Assembly: GCA_964030475.1 (NCBI GenBank)
Contig: CAXIPT010000002.1
Location: 18,000,523 to 18,064,522, forward strand
Length of the DNA: 64,000 bases
Reading direction: 5' to 3'
From: Tethya wilhelma
Lineage: Eukaryota; Porifera; Demospongiae; Tethyida; Tethyidae
The notes below the pieces were generated by a model that saw only the letters and a program-made list of their open reading frames with translations, was not told the DNA's origin and made no database searches. Position numbers and translations under genes: made by a program. Position 1 is the first letter of the stretch; every line of letters begins with the position of its first letter. Below are positions 39,616 to 50,952 of the stretch, in pieces.

Positions 39616-40318
39616 GCCTCAAGCAGCTGTTCGGTTTGAGTCTGATGGTACACCCAAGAAGGATCTAAAAAGCTATTCACATCCTTTCAGACTCTTCATG
39701 CTTTCCCTCATCACACTGTGTCTGTGGTACTCATTTGCCATTGGTGTAAGTACATATACCTTGATATGTGAAAAGGATGTCAACGTGCAAGGCAAGCTAT
39801 TTCCCTCTCCTTCGCACACAGATGTACAGGAGTATTAAGTTGTATGACAACCCGTTGTTCTGGGCCTACTACTTACCTTTTGCCTTCAGAAGTCTCGTAA
39901 CCATTACAGCAATGAAGCTCTTTGTCCATCTCAAGCTTCCTTCTGCTACAGCTCTTGGTGGGCTCTTGGGAAGAATCAAGTAAGGCTCACTTCAAACAGT
40001 AGTGAAAACTAGTTGGGTATTGAAAACACATATGGTTAAGAATCTTAGATATTTGTCCTGATCCAAGTTTACTAACACTTTCTAAGTTTCTAGTTATTCC
40101 GTATTTTGTTTGTATAATTATAATTATATATGTATACAAATACTTACAGATGGAAGCAGCTTGGAATAGTGATCCTGTTCTACATGTTTTTCATCTACAT
40201 TTTTGCCCTTGTGGGTGTCCAGTGGATTGGAGGGATCAGTGAGAGGTGTACCTATACTTATGACAATGGAACATCAGACACGTGAGCAGATATTAGGAAC
40301 TCATGCTAACACACACAT

Positions 40319-40371
<53 letters not shown>

Positions 40372-40776
40372 GGACTCTGCTCTCTATTCCTCTCACCCAC
40401 TGTACTATAAACAATTCTGACTCGGACTCCAAAAACTGCTATGGAGATCCCAACATGGAGTGCAGAGAGTTTCCAACAGAGTCCTCACCACTGAACATTG
40501 ACTTCAGAAACACCGTCTACTTGGGACAATTCAGAACTATCTGTAAGTATCCTTCTATAATAACCTTTACTTGCAGCGATTGATTCCTTTTTTTCCTCCT
40601 TACTTCAGTGGATTCCATTTATGCTGTCTACGAAGCATCTAGCTTAGAGTTGTGGTTTTTCTTGGAGAATGCAGACATTGGTGGTGCACCACGAGATCTG
40701 TTTCTTATTTGGATCTTTTGGATCACTCTTGTTTTCTTTCTCGTGTTCTTTGTACAGGTATGTACTCTCTTTGTGC

Positions 40777-40813
<37 letters not shown>

Positions 40814-40838
40814 GTGTGTGTGCGTGTGCATGTGTGTG

Positions 40839-40905
<67 letters not shown>

Positions 40906-43900
40906 TGGAATGTATATAAGTGCACTAATGTATATGTATTTTATACATGGGAGCATGGAGGTATGTGTGTTATGGTGTATCATCATCTGAAACATAATCC
41001 CTTGTCCTTTCTCTCTCTACACTAACAGCAAAGTATCTTCTTGGTGGTGATAATTGAGTCATTTGCTGATCTTCGAAGTGATTCCATATCCAGTGAATCT
41101 TCTTCAGAAAACAAAGACAAACCTGTCATTGTGCTCTACGAACAGCCAGGATCGGCTGATGACAAGGAGAAACTCCGCTTCAAGATGCTCAAGAACCAAG
41201 AATCGTCTGCTAACTTTCGTGAACGACTGGACAAATACTATTTTCAAGTGATCGAGAAAGTGTTCATTGTATTCGTAGTGATAGACGCCATTGTGGTCTC
41301 ATCCAAGCACACTGGAATGCCCCCTGTGTGGTCTCATGTGATACGATACTGGCAGGTACATACATTGTGACAATTTCTCTCTCTCTCTCTCAAAAAAAAA
41401 TCACTTTACCTTCACTGTTGTTGTTTTTTTTGTTTTGTTTTTTTTATATTTCCCCATTGGTTCTTAGATATTTGTAAGTGTACTGTTTGTCCTTGAGATA
41501 GCTGGTCTGTTTGTGGTTCACCTGTTCACCAGTCCCAACCAAGTGCGTCCCTTTATACGTACACCATACTACTGGTATCTCGTTGTACTGGCCATTGGTG
41601 GGCTGGTAGCCATCTGGCCATTCTATGAAGCCGGAGATTTTGCTCCAGAAAACATCCTTGCCGTTTTTCAAGTAAGTTGGCAATTTAGAAAAAAAAAGTT
41701 GTTCATACTTTTCATAGCTAATTACTTGACATTAGTTTGTTGAAATAACCCTTTTTATTCTCAATTCCTAACCACTCTTAGGCTCTAAGACTCTTTCGAG
41801 TTCTCAGACTTGTGCCTTCAGTGAAGAGGTTCTTTTTGAAGATCATTGGAAACGGTGTCAAGTTGCTGGTGGTCATTCTCATTGTGCTTGTCTTCATGGG
41901 ATGGTTTGCCATCGTCAGTATGCAATTCTTTGGCTACCTCGAGCCAGTTGAAGGGTGTGGCAGAGTTGATTCAGACCAGTTCAGAGATGTCATTCACGTG
42001 AGCTTACAAAAAGAATGAATCCTTCTTTCATAATTATTTGCAAACAACAATTATTGACAATCTGAATGTATTTCTCTTCGATTTGTGTTCAGGCTCTTCA
42101 GTCCATGTTCCAGCTTGTGATGCAGGAAGGCTGGTCGCAGCTCACCAGCGAGATTATGTGTCGCCGCGATGGATTTTCCTGGATCGTCATTAATTTCTAC
42201 TTCATCTTGCTCCACCTCTGTGCCTCGCTCATCCTCCTCAACTTCTTTGTGGCTGTCATCCTCGATAACCTCGATGACGATGAAGAGACGAAGACAAAGA
42301 AACTTGAGAAGGAGCTCAATACCAGAAAAATCGAAAGGGTTCCTCGTCATCTCAAGGTGTTCAAGCTGTCTGGCCCAAAGAGGATTCCAGTCCCAAAGCT
42401 TTCATCAGTGGATGTTCCAAATCTGACAGAAACGGATGTCAGAAATTTCTACAACATTGCTGAAAACACTGACTTTCCTACGACCTACATACCGGAACAG
42501 CTCCCAACTGGGAACGATTCTTACTTCCAAAGGCGGACTTCCGAGCTCTCAAATCTTGAGCTCTTGACAGAGGACAAGTCTGTCTCAAGCAGGATCCAAT
42601 CACATGAAGGGAAGTACATCGGTATCCAGGGCATTCTGAGCTACGTGAAGGCATTTCGCCAGTACAGCCGCGAGAAGGAGAGCGTGAACCGTGTCCAGGA
42701 GACTTCCAGAGCAGCTAGACCTGCATTTGACTATTGGGGTGGGGTGGGAAGTGGTCAAGGAGAATCGTCATTGTAAGCTATAGTGTATATTTAATGGAAA
42801 ATGTTGTTGTTGTTGTTATTGTTGTTATTGTTTTTTTTCTTGATCGGTGGAGAGTTGTTTACTGTTGTTTAAATATGCCATTCTGTTGTCTTGCAATGCA
42901 GGTTGGTCCAGAGTGAGTATGATGAGTACAGAGAGAAGTATCGCCTGTTTGATAGTGCCCTGTTCTGTATGCCTCCTGAGCACAAGTTGCGTCGACTCTG
43001 TCACACAATCCTAACCTACCAGTGTGCCTCTCCTGAAGGTAGCTTATTCTCAAGGAAAGCATTGACACTAGCTCAACTTGGGAAGCGATTATCATACGTG
43101 TTTCGGTTAGTGAAACTCAGCCTGAGCTGGGCTCTCATTTCTTACAAGATGTGCACTATACCTGTGTGTTTGTCAATTCTTTGTTGATCTCTACAGCTAC
43201 ATTGTGAGTCGTCTTCCCTACTTTGGGTGGTTCATGGTCATCATAACTCTTGCCAGCGTTTCTGTCCTAATTTACGAGTTTATCATTGAGGCAAACAGCA
43301 AGCCGAATGTGACCTACATCTGGTGGCTTGACCTGTTGTTTGTCATCTTCACTTTGACAGAGTTGATTCTCAAGGTGACTTGCATGCCATATTACAGTAT
43401 GTGCATGCACTATCATTGGTAGTTAACATCCTTTTTAAAGCACACCTCCACTCATGAACATACTCTAATGCACTCCTGCTTCAGATTCTTGCTAATGGTC
43501 TGTTCTTCAATCCCAATGCTGCCATTGCTAGTGTCTGGGATGTGCTGGATTGGCTCATTGTCTTGGCCACATTCACTGTCATGGTCGTCTATTTGAACTC
43601 TTGTGGAACCTCTTCCAATTTCATCATCACTCTTGGAAACGCCACTTGGTGGATACAGTATGTCGTTTGTAGCCAACTCTATTTTTGTTTTATTTTTTAT
43701 CATCCTTTGCAAGCATCTTTTATCTACCTTATCTGTTTTCCCTTCGAGCAGTGCCCTGTTGTTCTTCAGAGTCCTGAGACCACTCAGACTCATCAGTCTC
43801 ATCCCCAGCATGAGGAGGGTTCTCTACGATGTCATACTCGGCTGGAGAAACATTGTCCTCGGAGCCGTTCTTCTCTTCTTCTTCATGTTTCTCTTTGCTA

Positions 43901-46900
43901 GCCTCGGAGTGCAGCTCTTTGCTGGAGAAGGAAGCAAAGAGGCATTTTGTAACGATCCTAACAAGCTCAGTGAGCAGGATTGTGTTGGACATTTCTTCAT
44001 CAACATCGAGGTCTCACCAAACGAACTCCTGCCAACCGAAGGCCAAGATTTCTTAATTCAAGTACCCAGAGTATGGTAGGTTTTTCATCCATTTTTCACA
44101 GTTTATTCATTGCACACACGTATAATATATACATATATACTCATGTAGGTATGATCGACGACGGGACTTCAGCTTCAAGAACATTGGTTTTGCTCTGTTG
44201 ACTCTGTTTGAGGTGCTCACGTTGGAAGGATGGTTGGACATTAGAGATATGTTTGGCTCCATTAGTCACGAGACATCCATCAACTGGCTTGCCTTGGTGA
44301 GTAGAACATCTTTTCAAGGCTATATAGCTTGTACACTCACTGCACTTGTACCTGCACAAGCACTGTATACCGTATAGCGGGAAATTTTCGTTGGTGCAAA
44401 ATTTCGTATAAACGTGCCAGAAGAAATTTTCATAGTTTTAAATTTCGTATAGGCGGTGCGCTCTCATATAAAGTAAATGCGGATGTTAAATTTTCGCAGT
44501 TTTAATTTTCGTATATTTGAAACACATACAAAATATACGAAAATTTCCACCATACAAAAATTTCCCGCTATACGGTATATGGTAGACCCTATTGATATTG
44601 TACATTAACTGTGTACAACTAATTTCCATTCTATGCATACAGTACATGAACATCTACATCCATACCTTCATCTTCTTCGGTGTCAACATCGGGCTGCAGT
44701 TGTTCGTTGGCATTGTCGTAAACAACTTCAACGAGCACAAGCCGGACCACTCGGCTCTCCTCACTGTCTCCCAGAAGAGGTGGACGGACTTGGTACAGAG
44801 GATCTCTCTCACTAGACCCATCAAACTTCCTCCACCACCTCGTACGTTTGCTCGACTGAGCCCCTTTCCCATATAATGCACACCATGGTATCACACTACA
44901 TGAACTTGTTGTTTTCTTGACTGTAGGTAAAAACAAGCTACGGCTGTTTCTTTACAATGTGTTTGTCAGTAGTATCTACCGTCACATCCTTACAGTTGTG
45001 ATCATTGTCAACTCTGGCATACTCTTTGTACCAGTGAGTGGTACTAGATAAAGAGAGAGTCTCTTAATTGTGACTTAAGTTTATGAGCCAGGTTTATGTT
45101 TCATCTCTTTTTGTTTGTAGTGGATAGAGAAGGATGAGTTACACATTCCAGCCAAAGTATTGTTGAGTATTTTTATAGCCTTTTCTGCTTTCTATATCAT
45201 TGAGGTAAGCCAATAACTGGCTATATATTACATGTTTAGTCAAGTTTGATTCATCTACATGTGGTGTTATATAGCTGTTACTGAAGCTGGCTGCTTTTGG
45301 AGTGTTGAAGTATTTTCAAAGTTGGCGGAATGTGTTTGACTTTTTGGTTGCTCTTTTGGCCTTCAGCTACATCGTCTGTGCAGTTCTCTACCTTGTCAAT
45401 AACTCACTTGTTGTAAGTATAATGAATGTATCGAATTTTCCCTCATGCATGTGTTCATAACATTGTATACTAGCAGACTCACCTTCTCTTCTCTTTGTCT
45501 CTCTTTCCTTTGCAGCCACTCTCTAAAGTAGCTGATGTGGCACTGGTGCTGTCTTTGTTGAAGCTTTTCACTGTTCTCATGAGATATGTAAGAAAAACCA
45601 CACCCCCATCTTTCCTGTAACTGAACTGTGTTGCATGACACAATAGGGGACAATAGCAAACATGGAATCTGTATATTCTGTTATTGTTTGTGTATACATC
45701 ATCATTTTATGAGCCTCTACATGCGTACCTTTTTCAGAGTTCAATGCAAAACCTTCTCATCACTGTTGGCCAGACCATCTACAGAGGGCTCTCTCTCATT
45801 GGTGTCCTCATCATAATCATCGTCACCTACTCCTTGGTCTCCACAGTGTTCTTCGACACCCTTCGCTCTGGCCAAGCTGTCAACTATGCTCTAGTGAACT
45901 TCAACGGTGTGTTCACTTCTTCGACTATGTTTGTCCGCATTGTAACCGGCGAAGACTGGCACCACCTGCTCTGGGATGCAATGGTCGACGAGCCATACTG
46001 TTCAAAGGAGCTTGGCAACTGTGGGAACTTTGTGGTGGCGTCGCTTTCCTTCATCTCCTACTACTTCATTGTCACCTTCATTCTCTTGAATGTGGTCATT
46101 GGTAAGCATAGGTACATGTGTGTACATATAGCCCAAATGACTAAATGTTATTGTATGGATCAAACCCTTTTCATTGGTAGCTGTCCTTCTTGAAAACTTC
46201 TCCATTTTCTACAATGAGGATGACACTGAGCTGAGTCACGCTGTAGTGAAAGATTTCAAGCAGAATTGGCTGTTCTTTGACAAAGATGCTAAAGTAAGCC
46301 TTTGTTGGTATAACAAATGAGCTCACTTACATAGTTATTCCTCTGATCCTCCAGGGCTTCATCCATAGCAACAAGATCAAGTTATTTTTACGAATGCTCA
46401 AACTCCAACAGTTTCATACCTACCAAATAAATGAGAATGGCATTAAGGTTGGTTAGTGCACATACAGTATATATTGTAGTTCTCTTAATTCACAGCACTA
46501 CCTTCTTTTCTTGTGGTGTGCAGGTGAGACAGACTTGTGACATACTCTCTGATCCTCTGCTCCTGAGAGAAATGGCCGAGGAGCTCCAAAGAGACCCAAA
46601 GCAACAAGCTGTAAAGCCAGACCAGTCTTTGGTGCAAAGACAGCAGCTGGGTGAAGAAGTTGGCAGGGAGAATCACTCTTTCCAGAACGTTCTCAAGTAA
46701 GAAGATCTGCCTACTTGCCCACATAGAACTGGCTGGGTTGATAGATCAACATTATATAATTATTATAGTTGGGACTACATTATGATTGTGTTTCTTTTCT
46801 CTCCTCAGAGTGGTGGCCTACAGAGCAGAGAATATCTCCAAGCGGTTGGTGCCACACGAACTTTACACCAGGGAGGAATTAGAGAAGAGTGTACAGTTTG

Positions 46901-47156
46901 ATGTGAGTGACTCCACACCATTCTTGTTGCCAGCTCCTCCAGTGCATGAGTGAATTCTCCTTCACTCTCCTGTGCAGATTGCTGAGGACTGTATACTGAA
47001 GTGGATGCAACGTTTTGTGGATCCCGTGATAAAGAAACAAGAGAAACGAAGAAGACCCACTATCTATCAAGCCTCCTCAGGTTTCAGAAAAGAAAGACCA
47101 GGTACGATTGTGAGTGTGGGTGTTTAGTCCAAACTGAAGTATACACACACGTGACT

Positions 47157-47225
<69 letters not shown>

Positions 47226-47393
47226 AAACACACACTTCTTCTTCTTCTTCTTTCTTTCTTGCCTCCTCGAGGGAGAGTACTAGCACAAAAATCAAAAAAA
47301 AGGCTAGCTAGTAATAAATAAAACGCGCAAAAAAATATATATCAAGTTTTATTATTTTTAGTTTTAGTTTACACACACGTGACTTACACNNNN

Positions 47394-47484
<91 letters not shown>

Positions 47485-47848
47485 GCTATGGGACACTCCT
47501 GAGATAGAAGGCACAGAGGACACTCACTCTGAAGACTTGCCTCTCTCTGCAGCTGATACTGAGGATGAAAGCGATGTCACTAACCTACCTCTCGTGAGTC
47601 TATCGCGAGGCTACCTTCGCTCTCAGCCTTCAGAAGTGAAATCGGACGAGGATCTAGAATTGGACGACCTGACAGATGAAACAACAAACCCAGCACTAGC
47701 CAAGTCGTTTGCTCGTCTGGAGAAGGCACCGCTGGTTCATTTCAAGCAAGGGACTGAGGAGAAGTGGCACGATTGGTTTAAGATGCAAAAGGAATGGATG
47801 GACAATGTGGAGAATGATCCCGACAACTATTTTGATGACTACCTTTAG
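38958..47848 (+). CDS. NALCN: NALCN-like four-domain cation leak channel (copy A), EEEE pore
   Basis: NALCN channels carry background cation current at the plasma membrane. Twenty-seven exons join in phase, including 38958-39437, 39617-39745, 39822-39979, 40150-40281, 40373-40542, 40609-40757, 41029-41355, 41468-41671, 41782-41997, 42093-42772, 42902-43105, 43197-43374, 43485-43657, 43752-44075, 44149-44296, 44643-44841, 44927-45033, 45738-46101, 46181-46293 and 47484-47848. They encode about 1865 residues (human about 1738). Each domain has S1-S6. Pore-loop residues are Glu in all four: VYEASSLELWF (~370), FQLVMQEGWSQL (~667), LFEVLTLEGWLDI (~1201) and VRIVTGEDWHHLL (~1496). S4 is Arg-rich in domains II (LRLFRVLRLVPSVKRF) and III (FFRVLRPLRLISLIPSMRR) but poor in I and IV. 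Family-specific stretches include FNFN-like NIGFALLTLFEVL, VVNNFNEHK and AVLLENFSIFYNEDD. The C-terminus ends in a conserved WF-MQ-EW...YFDDYL tail shared with copy B. It is tail-to-tail with copy B, 332 bp apart. Confidence 0.93.
40321..40368. repeat. (TC)n microsatellite at a splice acceptor
   Basis: A TC run of about 48 bases forms the polypyrimidine tract directly before the NALCN-A exon 5 acceptor (TTAAG at 40368-40372). Length variation here would change the pyrimidine tract itself. Confidence 0.8.
40781..40904. repeat. (TG)n microsatellite, about 124 bases, with CG interruptions
   Basis: An almost pure TG repeat with occasional TGCG and TGCA units lies in NALCN-A intron 6, starting 23 bases after the donor at 40758. 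The overlapping His/Thr or Cys/Val ORFs are artefacts of the repeat. Confidence 0.9.
44366..44579. mobile_element. MITE with perfect terminal inverted repeats, in NALCN-A intron 15
   Basis: The left end TATACCGTATAGCGGGAAAT is mirrored exactly by the right end ATTTCCCGCTATACGGTATA. The ~214-bp element has internal sub-repeats (AAATTTTCGTAT-type motifs in both orientations), could fold into a long hairpin and has no coding capacity. TA flanks are consistent with a TA target-site duplication, as in Tc1/mariner or PIF-like MITEs. Confidence 0.8.
47159..47482. repeat. Two long (CA)n tracts and a 4-N gap in the last NALCN-A intron
   Basis: CA repeats fill 47159-47220 and 47394-47482, with NNNN at 47390-47393. 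The second tract runs directly into the acceptor CAG at 47481-47483 of the final exon. The motif ACACACGTGACT occurs before each tract (about 47145 and 47373), so the assembly may have duplicated or misjoined this stretch. Confidence 0.8.
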
Positions 47849-48180
47849 ATCACTTTTATTGCATTGTTGCCACCTCACAATTACAACTGTGTTGGAAATG
47901 TCAATCAATGTATGTACATGATTCTTTTCAGGCATCAGGCCACTCTGTTTTGTTTTTATGTATAACAAACAAACAAACAAACATACAAACTCTGTAGTTG
48001 AAGCATTAATTTTTGTTTATTTATTATTTTTGTACCGATCACAATACATTCATGTTCAATGTAGCATAATTTTATTACCTTACTAACTCAGTGTGTGCAC
48101 GGGCGGGTATTAAAATACTGGTAAATCAAGTTAAGGTGCACAGGGGGGTCATCCACAAATGTACAACTTGTGAATTAAGT
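47849..48180. other. Convergent 3' intergenic region of the two NALCN genes
   Basis: The 332 bp between the opposing stop codons must contain both 3' UTRs. On the minus strand AATAAA occurs at 48071-48076, about 105 bases after the copy B stop. Short tandem AAAC repeats lie near 47966-47990. No coding feature is seen. Confidence 0.6.
48071..48076 (-). terminator. Candidate polyadenylation signal for NALCN copy B
   Basis: AATAAA on the minus strand, about 105 bases past the stop codon at 48181. Position and sequence fit a polyadenylation signal; there is no transcript evidence. Confidence 0.5.
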
Positions 48181-50901
48181 CTACAGATAGTCATCAAAGT
48201 ACTCACTGTTCTCCTCAACATTGCTCAGCCACTCGTTCTGCATTTGGAACCATTCCTTACACTCTCTTTCTTCGTCCTCCTTGAAGCCATGCTCAAACTG
48301 AGTCCTGGCCAGTTTTGCAAAGGATCTTGCCAATGTTGGACTTTCACCTTCATACTGCACAGGGTCCTGGTCGGTTTCATCTCCTAAACTAGCTTCCAGT
48401 TCTCTTATGGGACTCACATTACCGATCCGTAAGCTAGTTTCATCCTCTTCAGCACATGGAGTCAAGGAGCCTTTCCTTACCAGAGGAGAAGTTGAAAAGT
48501 TGAGGGTAGAATCCCAAAGAACTATACACAGAGATTAAATTTAGTGTCACAAACTTGCCATGAGAATTATAATCATCAATAATGATCAGAGTATAATAAT
48601 ATCATCCATGGTAGAAGCAGTTCAAGGTGCAGAATACCTGATGATTCCCTTAGTAGAATCTTTGGCACTGGGTGTGCTTCCTACAGCAAACAATAGAGAG
48701 ACTGGCTCACTGCCTCCATACATCGAATGTCTTACCGTTATCCTCCTTGTTCGTCGAAGTTCTGCACTGATAACTGGTCTTACAAATGTTTTTATCCACT
48801 TCAAGATGCACTCCTCAGCAACCTGTCAAATCATGACATTATTGTGTGTATTTGTGGCAAATACAGGCAATGAATGGCTGGAGCAATACTATAGAGGTAT
48901 ATGTAGTGTAGCGATCTCACATCAAGCTGCACTTGTTCCTCCAGCTCCTGACGACTGTGAAGCTCATGGGGTATCAGTCGCTTGGAGATGTCCTCTGCTC
49001 TGTAAGCCAAAGTTCTGGTGAGAAAATGACACAGACAGTACTCAATTCAATGACCATATTATTGTTATTATTAGAGCGTATCTAATTACATACTTCAAAA
49101 CACCTCTGAAAGTGTACTTCTCTCTGCTATCTTCACTGACTTGAAGTTGTTCACTGGTTTGTCGCTGGAGTTGGGCTTTTGGTTTCTCTTGATCGTGTCC
49201 TTTTAACTCTTGATGGAGCTCCTTCTCTATCTCTCTCAGGATGAGTGGATCTGATACCAGACTGTACTCTCTCCTCTCCTACTTGTAAATATTGTACAGT
49301 CAACTAATGCAATAGTATCATCAACTTGTGAAGTACTTGCCTTGAGTGTTGCACCACCTTCAGACTGGCTGCAGGTGAAGAGCTGCTTGGGCTTAAGCAT
49401 TCGGAAAAATAGCTTGATATGTTTTCGTGGTATCACTCCCTGCAAATGGATGCACTTTTATGCATTTGATCCTCATGTGAAAACTGGGATAAACTTACTG
49501 AAGCATTTTTGTCAAAGTGAAGCCAATTTTGTCTAAAATTTTGTACAACCGTGTTACTCAATGCAGTGTCATCCTCGTTGTAAAAGATGGAGAAGTTTTC
49601 AAGCAGGACAGCTGTGGGATAAATAATGGTCCAGTGATCACAGTTGCATGATCTAACTATAGTCAGTGAATCCACTCACCAATAACGACATTGATGAAGA
49701 TGAACGTCACAAAAAAGTAGTAAGACACAAACCAAATGATAGCGACTACAGGATGACCACAGGTGCCGGCCTCAATTGAGCAGTATGGCTCACTAACCTG
49801 TATATACATGTGTACAAACCAATGCTATAATAATATGTGTTGTTGTGTAAGATGCTGTTTATTTTTGACAATAAAACGTAACATCAAAATCTCACCATAG
49901 TATCAAAGAAGATTGTGTACCAGTCTTCACCAGTGAGTACTCTCACGGTGAGGAGCAACGATGATGTTATCCCATCAAAGTTCATTGTTCCGTGGTCTGT
50001 TCCCTCTCCAACTTGGACACGTTGAAAGTAGAGATTGCCCACAAAGGAATAGGTGAGGATGATGGACATGAGAAACCCAACGAGAGAGGCACTTTTGACC
50101 ACAGTGAGACCCACTGTAATGAGGAGGTTTCGTAGTGTCCCCTGAATAAAAAATTAAGTTACATAATTATACATCCATTCATGGCAGCATGAACGTGAGT
50201 AGGTTAGCCTGGTTTAAATTGAGCTTACAAATTTTGTCATGACAGTAAACAGTTTGAGTAGAACTAGAACCAATGCGAGCTCTGAGGGAGAGTGCTACAA
50301 TATAGAGGGAATTACAAAAAACAACAAAAACCCAGATCATTAAGAGTGGGAAGACCATTAATGTGGATTAAATTGTATGACTCACAACAAGCATTGCATC
50401 AATCTGGTAGACAGTCACTTGGACAATGGAGCAGACACTGAAGAGAGCAAGGAAAAAATCAATCAGATTTCTCCAGCTCCGAAAATAGTGTCTACCGAAT
50501 GCTACCAATTTGAGAAAGAGCTGTAAAGAAAATGAAAACAATTAAGAAGTTATTGCATAATACTGCTACTAATGATCAGTACCTCAATGATATAGAGAAC
50601 AGAAAAAAACAAGAATAAGTAAATCAACACTGTGGTGGAAAGTTGCAGCTGGATCGGGGTATTCTTCCACTGTATGGGTATAAAAGTATGATGATGTTGA
50701 GGGTACATGTGAGTGTGCACTGAGGTATACTTACAGGTAAACAGAGGGTCACTGAGTGGAGAAATATAACAAAAGCAGAAAAGTATGCATACTTGCTGTG
50801 GATGAACACATTGTATAGTAAACATCTTATCTTGCAAAAGAAAGAATTTCCTCCTATAGAGAATATGAAAGAAAAAATGTCCAAGTAAAACACTATGCAT
50901 T

Positions 50902-50952
<51 letters not shown>

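Noticed and set aside
40628..40995. Several His/Thr or Cys/Val ORFs on both strands
   Set aside because: All are translations of the (TG)n repeat in NALCN-A intron 6.
38958..47848. Two-pore channel (TPC) identity
   Set aside because: Four six-helix domains, an intracellular II-III linker and segments such as VVNNFNEHK and AVLLENFSIFY match NALCN. TPCs have two domains.
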